Source of the DNA: Candidatus Woesearchaeota archaeon
Lineage (GTDB): Archaea; Nanoarchaeota; Nanoarchaeia; Woesearchaeales; JAGVZT01
Direction of reading: 5' to 3'
NCBI GenBank assembly: GCA_017608295.1
Contig: JAFCGF010000005.1
Span: 117,924-181,923 of the forward strand
DNA length: 64,000 nt
The notes under the pieces are model-generated. The model was given only the letters and a program-made list of their open reading frames with translations, was not told where the DNA came from and made no database searches. Below, one piece after another: positions 8,651 to 17,343 of this stretch; within the stretch, counting starts at the first letter, position 1; the number at the start of each line of letters is the position of its first letter. The translations under genes were made by a program, and so were the position numbers.

Positions 8651-10041
8651 AGCTGTTGCTGACTATGGTGCTGCTGATAATGACAGCGATAGCCTTGCCC
8701 GGAGCAATCGGAAGCGTATGCACCCGCTCTCCAGCCGGATATCTGCGGGAAGATTGCGAGACAATCATCGCAAGCGATTTGGCACCAGACGAGAAAGCAG
8801 AGGCAGTTGGCGCATTGCTCTCAGGCTACAGTGGGCAGCCCGCCCATGAAACCGTCCTTGATTGGAACAGGCAGGCCTTGAAGGACGTTACAGGTCAGAG
8901 TCCTCCCTCAGCAACCCCCACAATGAGCCAAGGCTCCATCCGCGATGCGTGGACAAAGCTCCTTGGCCTTCATCCCTCCATCCAACAGCAGGGCGCCCTC
9001 TTCCACTCGGGAGAGGGTGTTGCCCTGCTCGCCTCACATTATATTGTAGAGCCGCATGCGGGCACCCTTCCGGGAGACTGCCACACTACGTATCACCCCC
9101 AAGCAGAGAGTGTGGCACTCTCCCTTCTTGTCAACGGCGTACAGCAGGGGACAGGCTCAGAGGTTATGTACACAGCCAGCAGTGACGCGACCTTCACAGC
9201 CCAGCTTAGCGTGTCGCAAACCACGTATGTGGAAAGATACAAGGACGAGCCCTTTTGCTGCCTGTGGAAGCACGGCTGCAGTCTTTGGGCCTGCTGGAAG
9301 TATTGCCTGGAATGGTGCCCCAACTGCAAGTATGATTCTTCCGAGACCTGGCACGATTCTGTTGTTGTCGAAGATTCGCTCGAAGCAAAGCTCCATATAT
9401 ATACACCCGAGGCATCGCTCTCAGCAGTTGAGCAGTACGGCGATACTGTCCGGCTGATATTTTCTCCTGATGCTGTCGAGAACACGTTCCTTGAGACAGA
9501 AGTGCAGGACTTTGTGAGCCAGCCTGTTGTATATTCAGCATTGATGGACACCTCCGGCTTCGCCACGCTAACTGTGACTGCTAAAGCTCAAATGCCAATG
9601 CAAGAAATTGATTTTCTCCTGCCTGCTGGAAGTGACTGTCAACTCTCTACTGTTGGCCATTTCGGAGGGACTGTGTACCCTTGCACTACATGGTACACAG
9701 GCTCTCGCATCTCAATATCAACGGACAAGCTGTTCTACAAGGCAGGCGACACTATATATGTCTCTGTTGAAGGCGCTGAAGGAGATGTTACAATAGAATA
9801 TGCAGGGCAGATGCATTCCACAATAGACGAAGACGGGTTCACGCTCAAGGCGGTCTCGGGCTCGAATCGCATCACAGCCTTAGCTGCCTGGCAGGAATCG
9901 TCCGTGACAATCGGAATAGTGAACCCGGACATCTGGCGCTTCTTCGCGAAATTGCTTGTGCTCTGCTGTGTTGTCGCCGGAACCTATTCGTTCATCAAAA
10001 ACTGGGCACGGAGGAGATTTGGAACATGGCCTGCTCACTAG
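8647..10041 (+). CDS. Exported Cys-rich protein of the conjugation module, C-terminally anchored
   Basis: 464 aa, no family recognised. It has a cleavable-looking signal peptide (residues 1-22), a long extracellular part with a Cys/Trp-rich patch near residues 200-225 (CCLWKHGC, CWKYC, CPNC), then predicted beta-rich domains. One transmembrane helix lies near 438-458, followed by a basic cytoplasmic tail. It overlaps the genes on both sides (4 bp upstream, 16 bp downstream), so it is translated as part of the VirB2-VirB6 operon. It may be a surface-exposed channel or adhesion component of the conjugative apparatus. Confidence 0.6.
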   Translation: MKLLLTMVLLIMTAIALPGAIGSVCTRSPAGYLREDCETIIASDLAPDEKAEAVGALLSGYSGQPAHETVLDWNRQALKDVTGQSPPSATPTMSQGSIRDAWTKLLGLHPSIQQQGALFHSGEGVALLASHYIVEPHAGTLPGDCHTTYHPQAESVALSLLVNGVQQGTGSEVMYTASSDATFTAQLSVSQTTYVERYKDEPFCCLWKHGCSLWACWKYCLEWCPNCKYDSSETWHDSVVVEDSLEAKLHIYTPEASLSAVEQYGDTVRLIFSPDAVENTFLETEVQDFVSQPVVYSALMDTSGFATLTVTAKAQMPMQEIDFLLPAGSDCQLSTVGHFGGTVYPCTTWYTGSRISISTDKLFYKAGDTIYVSVEGAEGDVTIEYAGQMHSTIDEDGFTLKAVSGSNRITALAAWQESSVTIGIVNPDIWRFFAKLLVLCCVVAGTYSFIKNWARRRFGTWPAH

Positions 10042-10856
10042 CCAACATCGGGCAGTGCCTGCCAGAGTCCTTCATGAATTATCTGCTTGACATCCTCAAC
10101 ACTCCCCTGGAGCCCCTGCTTACGTTTGTCCAGAAGCTCTTCACTGAGCCGGTCAATATTAGCGGTTTCAAGTCATTGTGGACAGTTATTGTTTCCATCC
10201 TCGGATTGTTCTACGGCCTTGCCTTCCTCTGGGCTGGCTTCAACTTTATCATGGCTGGCTTTGATTCTTCCAGAAAGGAGACAGCCAAAACCTGGCTCAA
10301 GAACATCCTGATGATGCTTGTCGCTGTCCAGGCAAGCTTCTGGCTCTACCAGCTTTTGGTGGAGATGGGCGCCCTGCTCACAGCAGGCGTGTTCTCGATG
10401 ATACCTGAAGAATTCTTCAGGCTCACAGCAGATGTCTTTTCGGATATAGGCATGTCCCTGCTCATGACCGGCTGCTATGTCCTGGTTTTGCTCTTTACTG
10501 CATTGCTTCTTGCTATCAGGTACATCTTGGTTGCAGCAGGCGTGCTGTTCTTTCCTATTGCGCTGTTCCTCTACTTCCTGCCTCCTTTGAAAGCATTAGG
10601 GCGGCTGATGCTCTGGCTCACCGGCGTTGTCGTCTTCATGACATTCTTCGCGTCCATATGCCTGCTCATGGCATCAAAGCTCCTCATACTGGACCTCTTC
10701 ACAGGCAACAAGCTCATGCTGATGATGGCTTCGTTCATCCTTGTCGATTTCACAATGATGGGCATGCTCGCCTTCAGCGTCATCAAGGCAGCGCTCTCCC
10801 TCATGGACATCAGCCCCTACCAGGGCATCACTACATCACTAAGAATGATCGCATAA
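10026..10856 (+). CDS. VirB6/TrbL-like polytopic membrane protein
   Basis: 276 aa, very hydrophobic, with about six to seven transmembrane helices spread over its length and few charged loops. This size and topology match VirB6/TrbL inner-membrane channel proteins of type IV secretion systems. It overlaps the end of the preceding gene by 16 bp and is the last plus-strand gene before the reversed AAA_13 insertion. The virB4-like gene resumes at 13189. The family call is by topology and context. Confidence 0.6.
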   Translation: MACSLANIGQCLPESFMNYLLDILNTPLEPLLTFVQKLFTEPVNISGFKSLWTVIVSILGLFYGLAFLWAGFNFIMAGFDSSRKETAKTWLKNILMMLVAVQASFWLYQLLVEMGALLTAGVFSMIPEEFFRLTADVFSDIGMSLLMTGCYVLVLLFTALLLAIRYILVAAGVLFFPIALFLYFLPPLKALGRLMLWLTGVVVFMTFFASICLLMASKLLILDLFTGNKLMLMMASFILVDFTMMGMLAFSVIKAALSLMDISPYQGITTSLRMIA

Positions 10857-10958
10857 GCGGAACATAATTCAGCAGCAAAGACTTCCCTGCATCCATTGGC
10901 GATAACACTGGATGTGGCACACCACTTTACCGGGTAACAGTCCGGGTTTTTATTTTCA

Positions 10959-13064
10959 CTAAGAAATAGAGATTGTATCAATTGCCTTATCGCATTCATC
11001 AATAACAAATTGAGGCACCATTTGATATTTTCGAGGATTTAACTGATAAATATAATCATTTTCGATATGATATGCTTGGTTGATAAATTTTTGAATCACT
11101 TTAGATTCAATTACGTCCGATTTATTCTCAAAAATAATTCTGTATATGTGAAGTTTCTCATAATTATTAGTGGAGGAGCGATAAATTTCGCTCATTTGTT
11201 TGTCATCACACATAATTTTCAATAGACTCTTATAATTAAAATCAGTAATATGTTTTTGAATCTCTTTCTTACCTTCTTCTATTTCATTAGGAGTCATTTC
11301 TCTGTTGTTAGTTCCTTCTTTTAATGTTGGTGTTCCCCTCCGATGCAATAGATTTGAAATTAATTGATAACCAAATCCTTTTTCATTTTGGATTTCAAAT
11401 AATCTACGTAAATACACTAATTTGTTTACAGTTTGTCCAGATAATTCGTTTATGTTTGCTTTATTTACTTCTATGAACGTTTGAATATCTGACCTTTGGA
11501 TTTCTATTTCAGATAAATGTCCATGATTGTTTTCTAAGAATGTCGCAATTGGTATTTCGAACCTGTCCCTGTGATGGAGGATCATGTCTACAATTGGTTC
11601 AAAATCGTGAGTTAACATCAAAACTGTTTTGTCTCTCAAACTTTGTTCTTTGCTAAACAGCATATCAATAATTGCATACTTCTTATTTTGATCAAAAGAT
11701 GAAATAGGATCATCAAGAATAATTACGTCTGGAGACTCATTTATAGCATCATACATGAACAATACTAATGCAAACGCATTACGCTCTCCAAAACTTAAAT
11801 GTTCTGTCACCGTCGATATTTCATTATCCGTTTCAATATGACGTAGTTTAAGATTATAACCTCCTTCCTGATTATCCATTAAGTCAACAGAGTAAGGATA
11901 TCCAGCAGTTTTGAGAAATAAGTCAATCTCAGTTTTATATTTAGATATCAATCCTTCAATAAGTATCTTTTGCTTATTGATTTGTCCTTGTAGTATCCCC
12001 ACTTTTTCAAGAGTCTGAGTAATCGCATCATTAATCAAAGCTACCTTACTTTTTGTTTCTTCTGAATTCAAATGATTAAATAATTCCAATTTAATCTTAC
12101 GTGCTTCTAATTCATCCATAACCGTTTCTACATCTCTTAATGAGATAAATCCGAGACTCAATGCCTCGACAAATTTATTGCCTAACTTATCTATTTGAGA
12201 TCTAATCTCTCGCAGATAATCAACTTCGTCATCAGTATATCCCTTAGAATTCTTAATAAAATCATCAATTCTCTTCTTAGTATCTTCACTGAAGTATTTT
12301 CTTAATCGATTGAAAACCTCGATTATTCGATTTAAGTTTTCCACAGATTTTGAATCATAAACTTTGGATAGAGTTTTAATCTTCTCTTTCTCTTCTTTAA
12401 TTTCGGAAACGCAATATGGGCAGTTATCAGTTACATCTAAAAAGGGTTCTCCATTCAATTGCCACTTAATCCATTTGTAATTCTCTTCAAGAGCAATATA
12501 CTCGCTGTAATCTTCTAATTCAGGGGGGATATTCAAGATCCTATTCCCGTCTGCAAATGCCCTATGTAATTTACTTGATTTATGGATTCCGGTTTTTGTT
12601 GGTTTTCCAAAACTACTGCTTAGTTCACGGAAATCAGTTAATAATTCTTCAATCTCTGGGTCTCCTATGAATGAGTCTTTTATTTTCTTAATCAGTTCTT
12701 CAATACGTTTCAGTCCCAATTCATAATCTTCATTCCGGATAAGAATATCAAAACTTCCTTTCAATAAATCATCTTGCTGGAACACAAATTCATCAACATA
12801 AGCTTCATTAAAGATTTTTACATTGCTAATTTTTTCTGCACCCGTTATTTCGGGATCGTTTTTGTCTTGATCATAAAACTTAAATGGTTTTAATTTCAAT
12901 AAAGAATTTGAACCTAAACCTTTGTCATCGATGAAACTCTTTAATGCTTTAGCAATTGTACTTTTTCCAACGCCATTTATTCCATATTTAATGTTTAATC
13001 TATTTTCAACAATATTGACTTCCCCTTCCTCGATATTATTACAATTCCTAATCTTTATGTCCAT
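10959..13064 (-). CDS. AAA_13-type ATPase with zinc hook (RloC/PrrC-like family), probable defence gene
   Basis: About 701 aa from ATG 13064, which has GAGGGGAGGG upstream; a GTG at 13079 would add five residues. Walker A is GINGVGKST near residues 29-37. A central coiled coil carries a Zn-hook-like CPYC. The ABC-type signature LSFGERNAF and Walker B VIILDDPISSFD follow, then a His-switch-like LTHDF. This order is that of AAA_13 (PF13166) proteins, which include the anticodon nuclease RloC/PrrC ATPase part and other anti-phage ATPases. The C-terminal 200 residues are not a nuclease I recognise. The gene is AT-rich and lies antisense inside the conjugation operon, a sign of insertion as cargo. 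DNA damage or phage sensing is inferred. Confidence 0.75.
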   Translation of the reverse strand: MDIKIRNCNNIEEGEVNIVENRLNIKYGINGVGKSTIAKALKSFIDDKGLGSNSLLKLKPFKFYDQDKNDPEITGAEKISNVKIFNEAYVDEFVFQQDDLLKGSFDILIRNEDYELGLKRIEELIKKIKDSFIGDPEIEELLTDFRELSSSFGKPTKTGIHKSSKLHRAFADGNRILNIPPELEDYSEYIALEENYKWIKWQLNGEPFLDVTDNCPYCVSEIKEEKEKIKTLSKVYDSKSVENLNRIIEVFNRLRKYFSEDTKKRIDDFIKNSKGYTDDEVDYLREIRSQIDKLGNKFVEALSLGFISLRDVETVMDELEARKIKLELFNHLNSEETKSKVALINDAITQTLEKVGILQGQINKQKILIEGLISKYKTEIDLFLKTAGYPYSVDLMDNQEGGYNLKLRHIETDNEISTVTEHLSFGERNAFALVLFMYDAINESPDVIILDDPISSFDQNKKYAIIDMLFSKEQSLRDKTVLMLTHDFEPIVDMILHHRDRFEIPIATFLENNHGHLSEIEIQRSDIQTFIEVNKANINELSGQTVNKLVYLRRLFEIQNEKGFGYQLISNLLHRRGTPTLKEGTNNREMTPNEIEEGKKEIQKHITDFNYKSLLKIMCDDKQMSEIYRSSTNNYEKLHIYRIIFENKSDVIESKVIQKFINQAYHIENDYIYQLNPRKYQMVPQFVIDECDKAIDTISIS

Positions 13065-13080
13065 TTTCCCTCCCCTCACT

Positions 13081-13103
13081 TAAAGTATACAAAATATACT
13101 TTA
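13081..13103. promoter_or_regulatory. Palindromic promoter/operator of the AAA_13 gene
   Basis: TAAAGTATA (13081-13089) and TATACTTTA (13095-13103) form a perfect 9-bp inverted repeat around CAAAA. The AT core lies 25-35 bp upstream of the minus-strand ATG at 13064, so it can serve as TATA box with an overlapping operator. This would allow autoregulation or repression of the ATPase. Confidence 0.5.
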
Positions 13104-13138
13104 CATCATGCCTGTTGGAATGGTCGGTTCCCGGGTGG

Positions 13139-13147
13139 TTTATAAAT
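13139..13147 (+). promoter_or_regulatory. TATA box of the virB4-like gene
   Basis: TTTATAAAT sits about 45 bp before the ATG at 13189, with GGAGA in between as ribosome-binding site. It shows that the PrgI-VirB4 gene has its own promoter, as needed after the insertion of the reversed AAA_13 gene. It also argues against the in-frame upstream start at 13108. Confidence 0.6.
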
Positions 13148-13188
13148 CTTATCCTTGTAATCTCGGAGATTCTCCGGAGAATTCGAAC

Positions 13189-16122
13189 ATGTCATACGAA
13201 ATACCGACAGAACTGCAGTATCAGGAGCGCATCGTATTCGGACTGACGATGGCTCAACTAGCTTGGGCGCTCCTGTTTGGGATTCCTATTTTGTACATCG
13301 TGATGAAGACTTCGGTCTTTCTCGTGTTGAAGATTGTGGTTGTCGCCATCCTCACCGCGATTGCGGTGCTGTTCATGTTCCTCGACGCCCTCGGCTGGGT
13401 GAAGCGGCTTGTCGGTTGGTGGCGCCTGCGCGAGTTCAAGGCTGGAGAGCCGGAGATGAAGAAGTTCTTGCCAGTGTCCTTCGCAAAGGATTGCGTTTTT
13501 GTGCAGCAGAATAACGGCAGGACGCAGAAGATAGCCGTCCTGAAAGTGTCACCCATCAACTTCGCCATTAAGAACCGCGAAGCGCAGAATGCGATTGTCA
13601 CTGGCTTCCAGCGATTCCTCAACTCCCTTGACTTTCCCATTCAGATAGTGATGGGCACTGACACCTTAGACCTTGACGCGTATCTCGACGCACTTGAGAA
13701 GCGAGCTGGAAAATGTTATGCTGAAAGATTCGAGGATTACAAGGCATACTTGAAGCAAGTGGTGAAGGAGCGGAGCGTACTCAACCGCATATTCTACCTT
13801 ATCGTTCCTGAGCAGCAGCGCATCGGCTTAGGCATCCAGGTTGAAATCTGCAAGTCACAGCTTGCAGGCATGGACATCGATGCAGAGCTTCTCGACAGTA
13901 GCCAATATCCTGTTGTCTTGGCCCAATTCCTCTGCTTGCCCACTGCCAGATATCCAAGGAGTGTGGTGAACAAGATGGACTTAGTCCACATGGACGATGT
14001 CTATTCCTGCATCCTGCATGCTCACGGCTATCCCCGTGCAGTCGAAGCTGGCTTCCTTGACCGATTGGTGACTCTCCCAGGAGACTTCGACCTGAGCATC
14101 CATATAGAGCCGCATCCCATTGAGAACACGATGGTCATGCTCAACAGAGAGCTTCAGAAGCAGAGGGCAGACCTGTATGCAGCAGAGCGCAGGAGCATCC
14201 TCACTCCATCCTTAGAGATACAGCATCGAGACACTCTCAGCATCCTTGAATCGTTGCAGAAGGGCCAGGAGAAGCTATTTCGTGTTTCGCTCTACCTCAA
14301 CGCCAAAGCATCATCTGAGGAAGAGCTTGCACTCCTGACAAGCACTCTTCAGGCTGAGCTCAACGCCCTGCTCATATTGCCGAGAAAAGCCTCGTTTCGC
14401 ATGGTACAGGGAGTTCAATCCGTATTACCATTAGGCATGAATTCGTTGAAGCAGCAGCGCACCATCACGACAAAGCCCTTGAGCGCTTTCTTCCCCTTTA
14501 CTTCTCGGTTTCTCCAAGTGGACGAAGGAGGTGTATGGTTCGGCTTATCAAAAACTCAGGTTCCCCTTATCAGGGACATATTCTCACTCACCAATCCCAA
14601 CGGCTTAATCCTCGCATCAAGCGGTGCAGGCAAATCATTTTTAGCCAAGCTCTTCATCATGCGCCAGCTTTTGACAGGCACAAAAGTCCTCGTGATAGAT
14701 CCTCAAGGCGAATACTCTCCACTTGTCGAGCACTTCGACGGCCAGCTCGTCACTCTTTCGAGGACAAGCGAGACCATCATCAACCCCTTGGACTTGATGG
14801 GGCACAGCTACGCTGAGAAGCGCCTTGCTCTCATGGACCTGTTCCCCATCATGCTCGGCGAAATGTCCGAAATACAGAAAGCAGTGCTGGACAGGGCCCT
14901 GACCAAAGTGTATGAGCAAAAAGGCATTTCGTCAGACCCCAAGACCTGGAACCGCACTCCCCCCATTTTAGGAGATGTACTGCACGAGCTGGAAAGTTCC
15001 ATTAAGGTTGTCACAGTGATTGAGAAGCCGACCTATCGCTCGCTCTCTAACAGATTGTCGATGTACGTCACCGGCGTTTTCAGCTTTCTCAACACCCAGA
15101 CTAAGCTCAACTTCGACAATAATTTCGTGTGCTTCAACATAGGAGAGATGCCCAGGCAGGTCAAGCCGGTGCTGATGTTCCTCATCCTTGATTTTGTCTA
15201 TCTCAAGATGAAGTCAGACGAAGGCAAAAAGCTGCTCGTGGTTGATGAAGCCTGGTCATTGCTTGGCAGAACAGAGGACTCTACTTATGTGTTCGAAATT
15301 GTCAAGACCTGCAGAAAGTTCGACCTTGGGCTGCTGCTCATCACGCAGGACGTGGCAGATCTCCTGCGGAGCGACGCAGGGCAGGCAGTTTTGTCGAACA
15401 GCGCCTACACCATCCTCCTCAGGCAGAAGGCAGCAGTCATCGAAGATGTAGTGAGAACCTTCCATCTAAGCGGCACAGAAAAGGACAAGCTTTTGACAGC
15501 CCAGCGCGGCGAGGGTTTGCTCTTGATGGAGAACGAGCACACCGAACTCCAGATAGTCGCGAGCGACCAGGAGAAAGAGCTGATTGACACCAAGCCCGAG
15601 AAGAAAGAAGAAAACATCCCAGAGCGAGAAACCGTCAACCTCAATGTCAATCTTAACACTCCGCTCTACCGCATGGACGAACTCACCGAAGAAGAGCAAG
15701 AGTATCTGCTCAAGCACGGCTTCACGAAGCACCGGTTCGTAGGTATCGATTCCCAGGCACCGCGAGACTGGCTGTTGAAAGGTTCGTCAAGAGAAAGCCC
15801 CGCGCACTTCTTCCTTGTGCATCTTATCGCAGACTACCTTCGCACACAAACAGACAAGGTTGAACTTTACGAAACACGAGATGCTGACATTGTGTTCACC
15901 GCAAGGAACGGCACCAAGGTCGCGTTAGAGATTGAGTGCGGGAGCCAACTCAAGACAGCGAAGAAACGTTTTGTTGAAAAAGTAGAAGCGCTCCGCGGGA
16001 AATACGGCAGGAACTGGGTGTTTGTGGTGTCTCGCACTAACCTCAGGACCAGCTATAAACGGTATGGGAAGGTTCTCACGAGGCAGACAGTGAGGTCATA
16101 CTTAGACTCTTTTTTCGCCTGA
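13189..16122 (+). CDS. virB4: PrgI-VirB4 conjugation ATPase with C-terminal nuclease-like domain
   Basis: 977 aa from ATG 13189. Residues 1-85 form a PrgI-like domain with two transmembrane helices. The VirB4/TraC-like region follows. Walker A is SGAGKS at 478-483, Walker B is LLVVDEAW with Asp686-Glu687, and the arginine-finger region TCRKFDLG lies after it. VirB4 ATPases power type IV secretion and pilus assembly at the inner membrane. After an acidic/Lys-rich linker (about 800-830), residues 860-977 form an extra domain with Asp900, then ALEIECGSQ (Glu914, Glu916) and Lys residues. This pattern resembles PD-(D/E)xK nuclease folds of replication-relaxation type. No VirD4 or relaxase gene is visible here, so this domain could supply a DNA-processing function; that is inference. 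Confidence 0.85.
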   Translation: MSYEIPTELQYQERIVFGLTMAQLAWALLFGIPILYIVMKTSVFLVLKIVVVAILTAIAVLFMFLDALGWVKRLVGWWRLREFKAGEPEMKKFLPVSFAKDCVFVQQNNGRTQKIAVLKVSPINFAIKNREAQNAIVTGFQRFLNSLDFPIQIVMGTDTLDLDAYLDALEKRAGKCYAERFEDYKAYLKQVVKERSVLNRIFYLIVPEQQRIGLGIQVEICKSQLAGMDIDAELLDSSQYPVVLAQFLCLPTARYPRSVVNKMDLVHMDDVYSCILHAHGYPRAVEAGFLDRLVTLPGDFDLSIHIEPHPIENTMVMLNRELQKQRADLYAAERRSILTPSLEIQHRDTLSILESLQKGQEKLFRVSLYLNAKASSEEELALLTSTLQAELNALLILPRKASFRMVQGVQSVLPLGMNSLKQQRTITTKPLSAFFPFTSRFLQVDEGGVWFGLSKTQVPLIRDIFSLTNPNGLILASSGAGKSFLAKLFIMRQLLTGTKVLVIDPQGEYSPLVEHFDGQLVTLSRTSETIINPLDLMGHSYAEKRLALMDLFPIMLGEMSEIQKAVLDRALTKVYEQKGISSDPKTWNRTPPILGDVLHELESSIKVVTVIEKPTYRSLSNRLSMYVTGVFSFLNTQTKLNFDNNFVCFNIGEMPRQVKPVLMFLILDFVYLKMKSDEGKKLLVVDEAWSLLGRTEDSTYVFEIVKTCRKFDLGLLLITQDVADLLRSDAGQAVLSNSAYTILLRQKAAVIEDVVRTFHLSGTEKDKLLTAQRGEGLLLMENEHTELQIVASDQEKELIDTKPEKKEENIPERETVNLNVNLNTPLYRMDELTEEEQEYLLKHGFTKHRFVGIDSQAPRDWLLKGSSRESPAHFFLVHLIADYLRTQTDKVELYETRDADIVFTARNGTKVALEIECGSQLKTAKKRFVEKVEALRGKYGRNWVFVVSRTNLRTSYKRYGKVLTRQTVRSYLDSFFA

Positions 16123-16146
16123 TACGGTCGCCCTCTCAAAAAAGCT

Positions 16147-16170
16147 CTCCTGGCTGAAATCTGCCGGGAG
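16147..16170 (+). terminator. Hairpin after virB4-like gene
   Basis: CTCCTGGC (16147-16154) pairs with GCCGGGAG (16163-16170), giving an 8-bp stem with one G-T pair, 25 bp after the virB4 stop. It marks the likely end of the operon. No long T-run follows directly. Confidence 0.4.
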
Positions 16171-16280
16171 AAGCGTTTGTATGACCTCAAACCCTTAGAC
16201 ATATACTCTCCTCAAATCATTTTAGATAACACGGGTAACTTTTCCATAGTTTTAAAAAAGGCTCAGGTAATGATTTTGAC

Positions 16281-16388
16281 ATGGGTAAGGATGGAAACAT
16301 GGCGGGAATTGTATGGCTTGTAGTTGCTTTCATAATTTTTGTCTTCTGCATCTATGCAGCCAGCTTCATCACACGCAATCCACTTTGA
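16281..16388 (+). CDS. 35-aa single-span membrane protein
   Basis: ATG at 16281 to TGA at 16388. After a short charged start (MGKDGN) there is one transmembrane helix of about 22 residues rich in Val, Ile and Phe, then the short tail TRNPL. A T/A-rich TATA-like stretch lies 35 bp upstream. Similar tiny membrane proteins occur at 21796 and 22584. Function unknown. Confidence 0.5.
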   Translation: MGKDGNMAGIVWLVVAFIIFVFCIYAASFITRNPL

Positions 16389-16430
16389 GCCCCTAAGAAT
16401 TTTAAGGAGAAATGCATTTCTAACATAAAG

Positions 16431-17174
16431 ATGGATAGACTACGTAATATTGTGACTGACCGAAGCTGGTACCATACTTCCGCACCTCTTGAAGTGTTTG
16501 AAGGAAGACTGAAAAACATGGAGATTCTATTGATAACAGTGCTCTCCTCGGATGCCTCAGATTCTGTGAAGAATGAAGCGCGAAAACAATATTTAGTGAT
16601 GTTAGTTACTTGTTATGAAACCTATGTTAGGGAGGTTTTCAAAATAATTCTCGATGAAAATCTGGTTCCGACATCTGATATTTTTCAGTTTCGTAGGCTG
16701 AAGAATCTCAAGTTCACACTAGAAGAAGTGGAGTTCATGAAAAAAGAAAGCATTGAACTTTCAGAGCTCATTGCTGAGTATATTAACTTTCAAAACTTCG
16801 AGCAAATGGTTGGCACGTTCTCGATTATCAACATTAATGAAAAGATTGAGAGCTTGATTGACCAAAAAGACGGCATCATGCCTCCCCTAAGACCAATACT
16901 TACCGATGTGGGAGGAGACCCAATGGGATTCCTTATGGAATTTCAAAAAGCTTATGCTAAGCATGTGAAAATGGGCGATAGGGATACGATGTACGCTCAT
17001 ATGAAGCGAATTATTGCTGCTCGACACAAAATCATTCACAGAAATATTGATATTGAGATAACTCAAGAAGACATTTATCTAAATGCTGCAGTTTTTTATG
17101 AGTTTGTTATTTTGTTGGATTTCATACTTCAAGATTTACGTGAGATTGCCAAGGAGACTCGTATAACCAAATAG
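16431..17174 (+). CDS. RiboL-PSP/MAE_28990-like HEPN protein
   Basis: 247 aa, all-helical. The decisive motif is RHKIIH near residues 202-207 (R-x4-H), followed by N: the catalytic Rx4-6H motif of HEPN ribonucleases. The RiboL-PSP/MAE_28990 group has about this length and is usually found near defence genes. It stands alone, 260 bp downstream of virB4 and before the zinc-ribbon gene. No antitoxin is obvious beside it. RNA cleavage in an abortive response is known for the superfamily; for this protein it is inferred. Confidence 0.6.
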   Translation: MDRLRNIVTDRSWYHTSAPLEVFEGRLKNMEILLITVLSSDASDSVKNEARKQYLVMLVTCYETYVREVFKIILDENLVPTSDIFQFRRLKNLKFTLEEVEFMKKESIELSELIAEYINFQNFEQMVGTFSIININEKIESLIDQKDGIMPPLRPILTDVGGDPMGFLMEFQKAYAKHVKMGDRDTMYAHMKRIIAARHKIIHRNIDIEITQEDIYLNAAVFYEFVILLDFILQDLREIAKETRITK

Positions 17175-17316
17175 CTATTCAAACTCTGCTTGGAATCACT
17201 TTTCTCGCCTCAATTCTGAAATTCTAAATCACATCAAGAGTCACACCACACCCCATCTGCCCGCACCCCTCGCCCCCGAGGGTAGCAGGCCGGAGCGCTG
17301 ACGCCTGATGGAAACG

Positions 17317-17324
17317 TTTATATG
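17317..17324 (+). promoter_or_regulatory. TATA box of the zinc-ribbon gene at 17344
   Basis: TTTATATG is 27 bp upstream of ATG 17344 and 33 bp upstream of ATG 17350. This makes the longer in-frame start at 17308 impossible on that transcript and suggests leaderless translation. Confidence 0.5.
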
Positions 17325-17343
17325 GGCTTTGAGAAGTCTGGAA

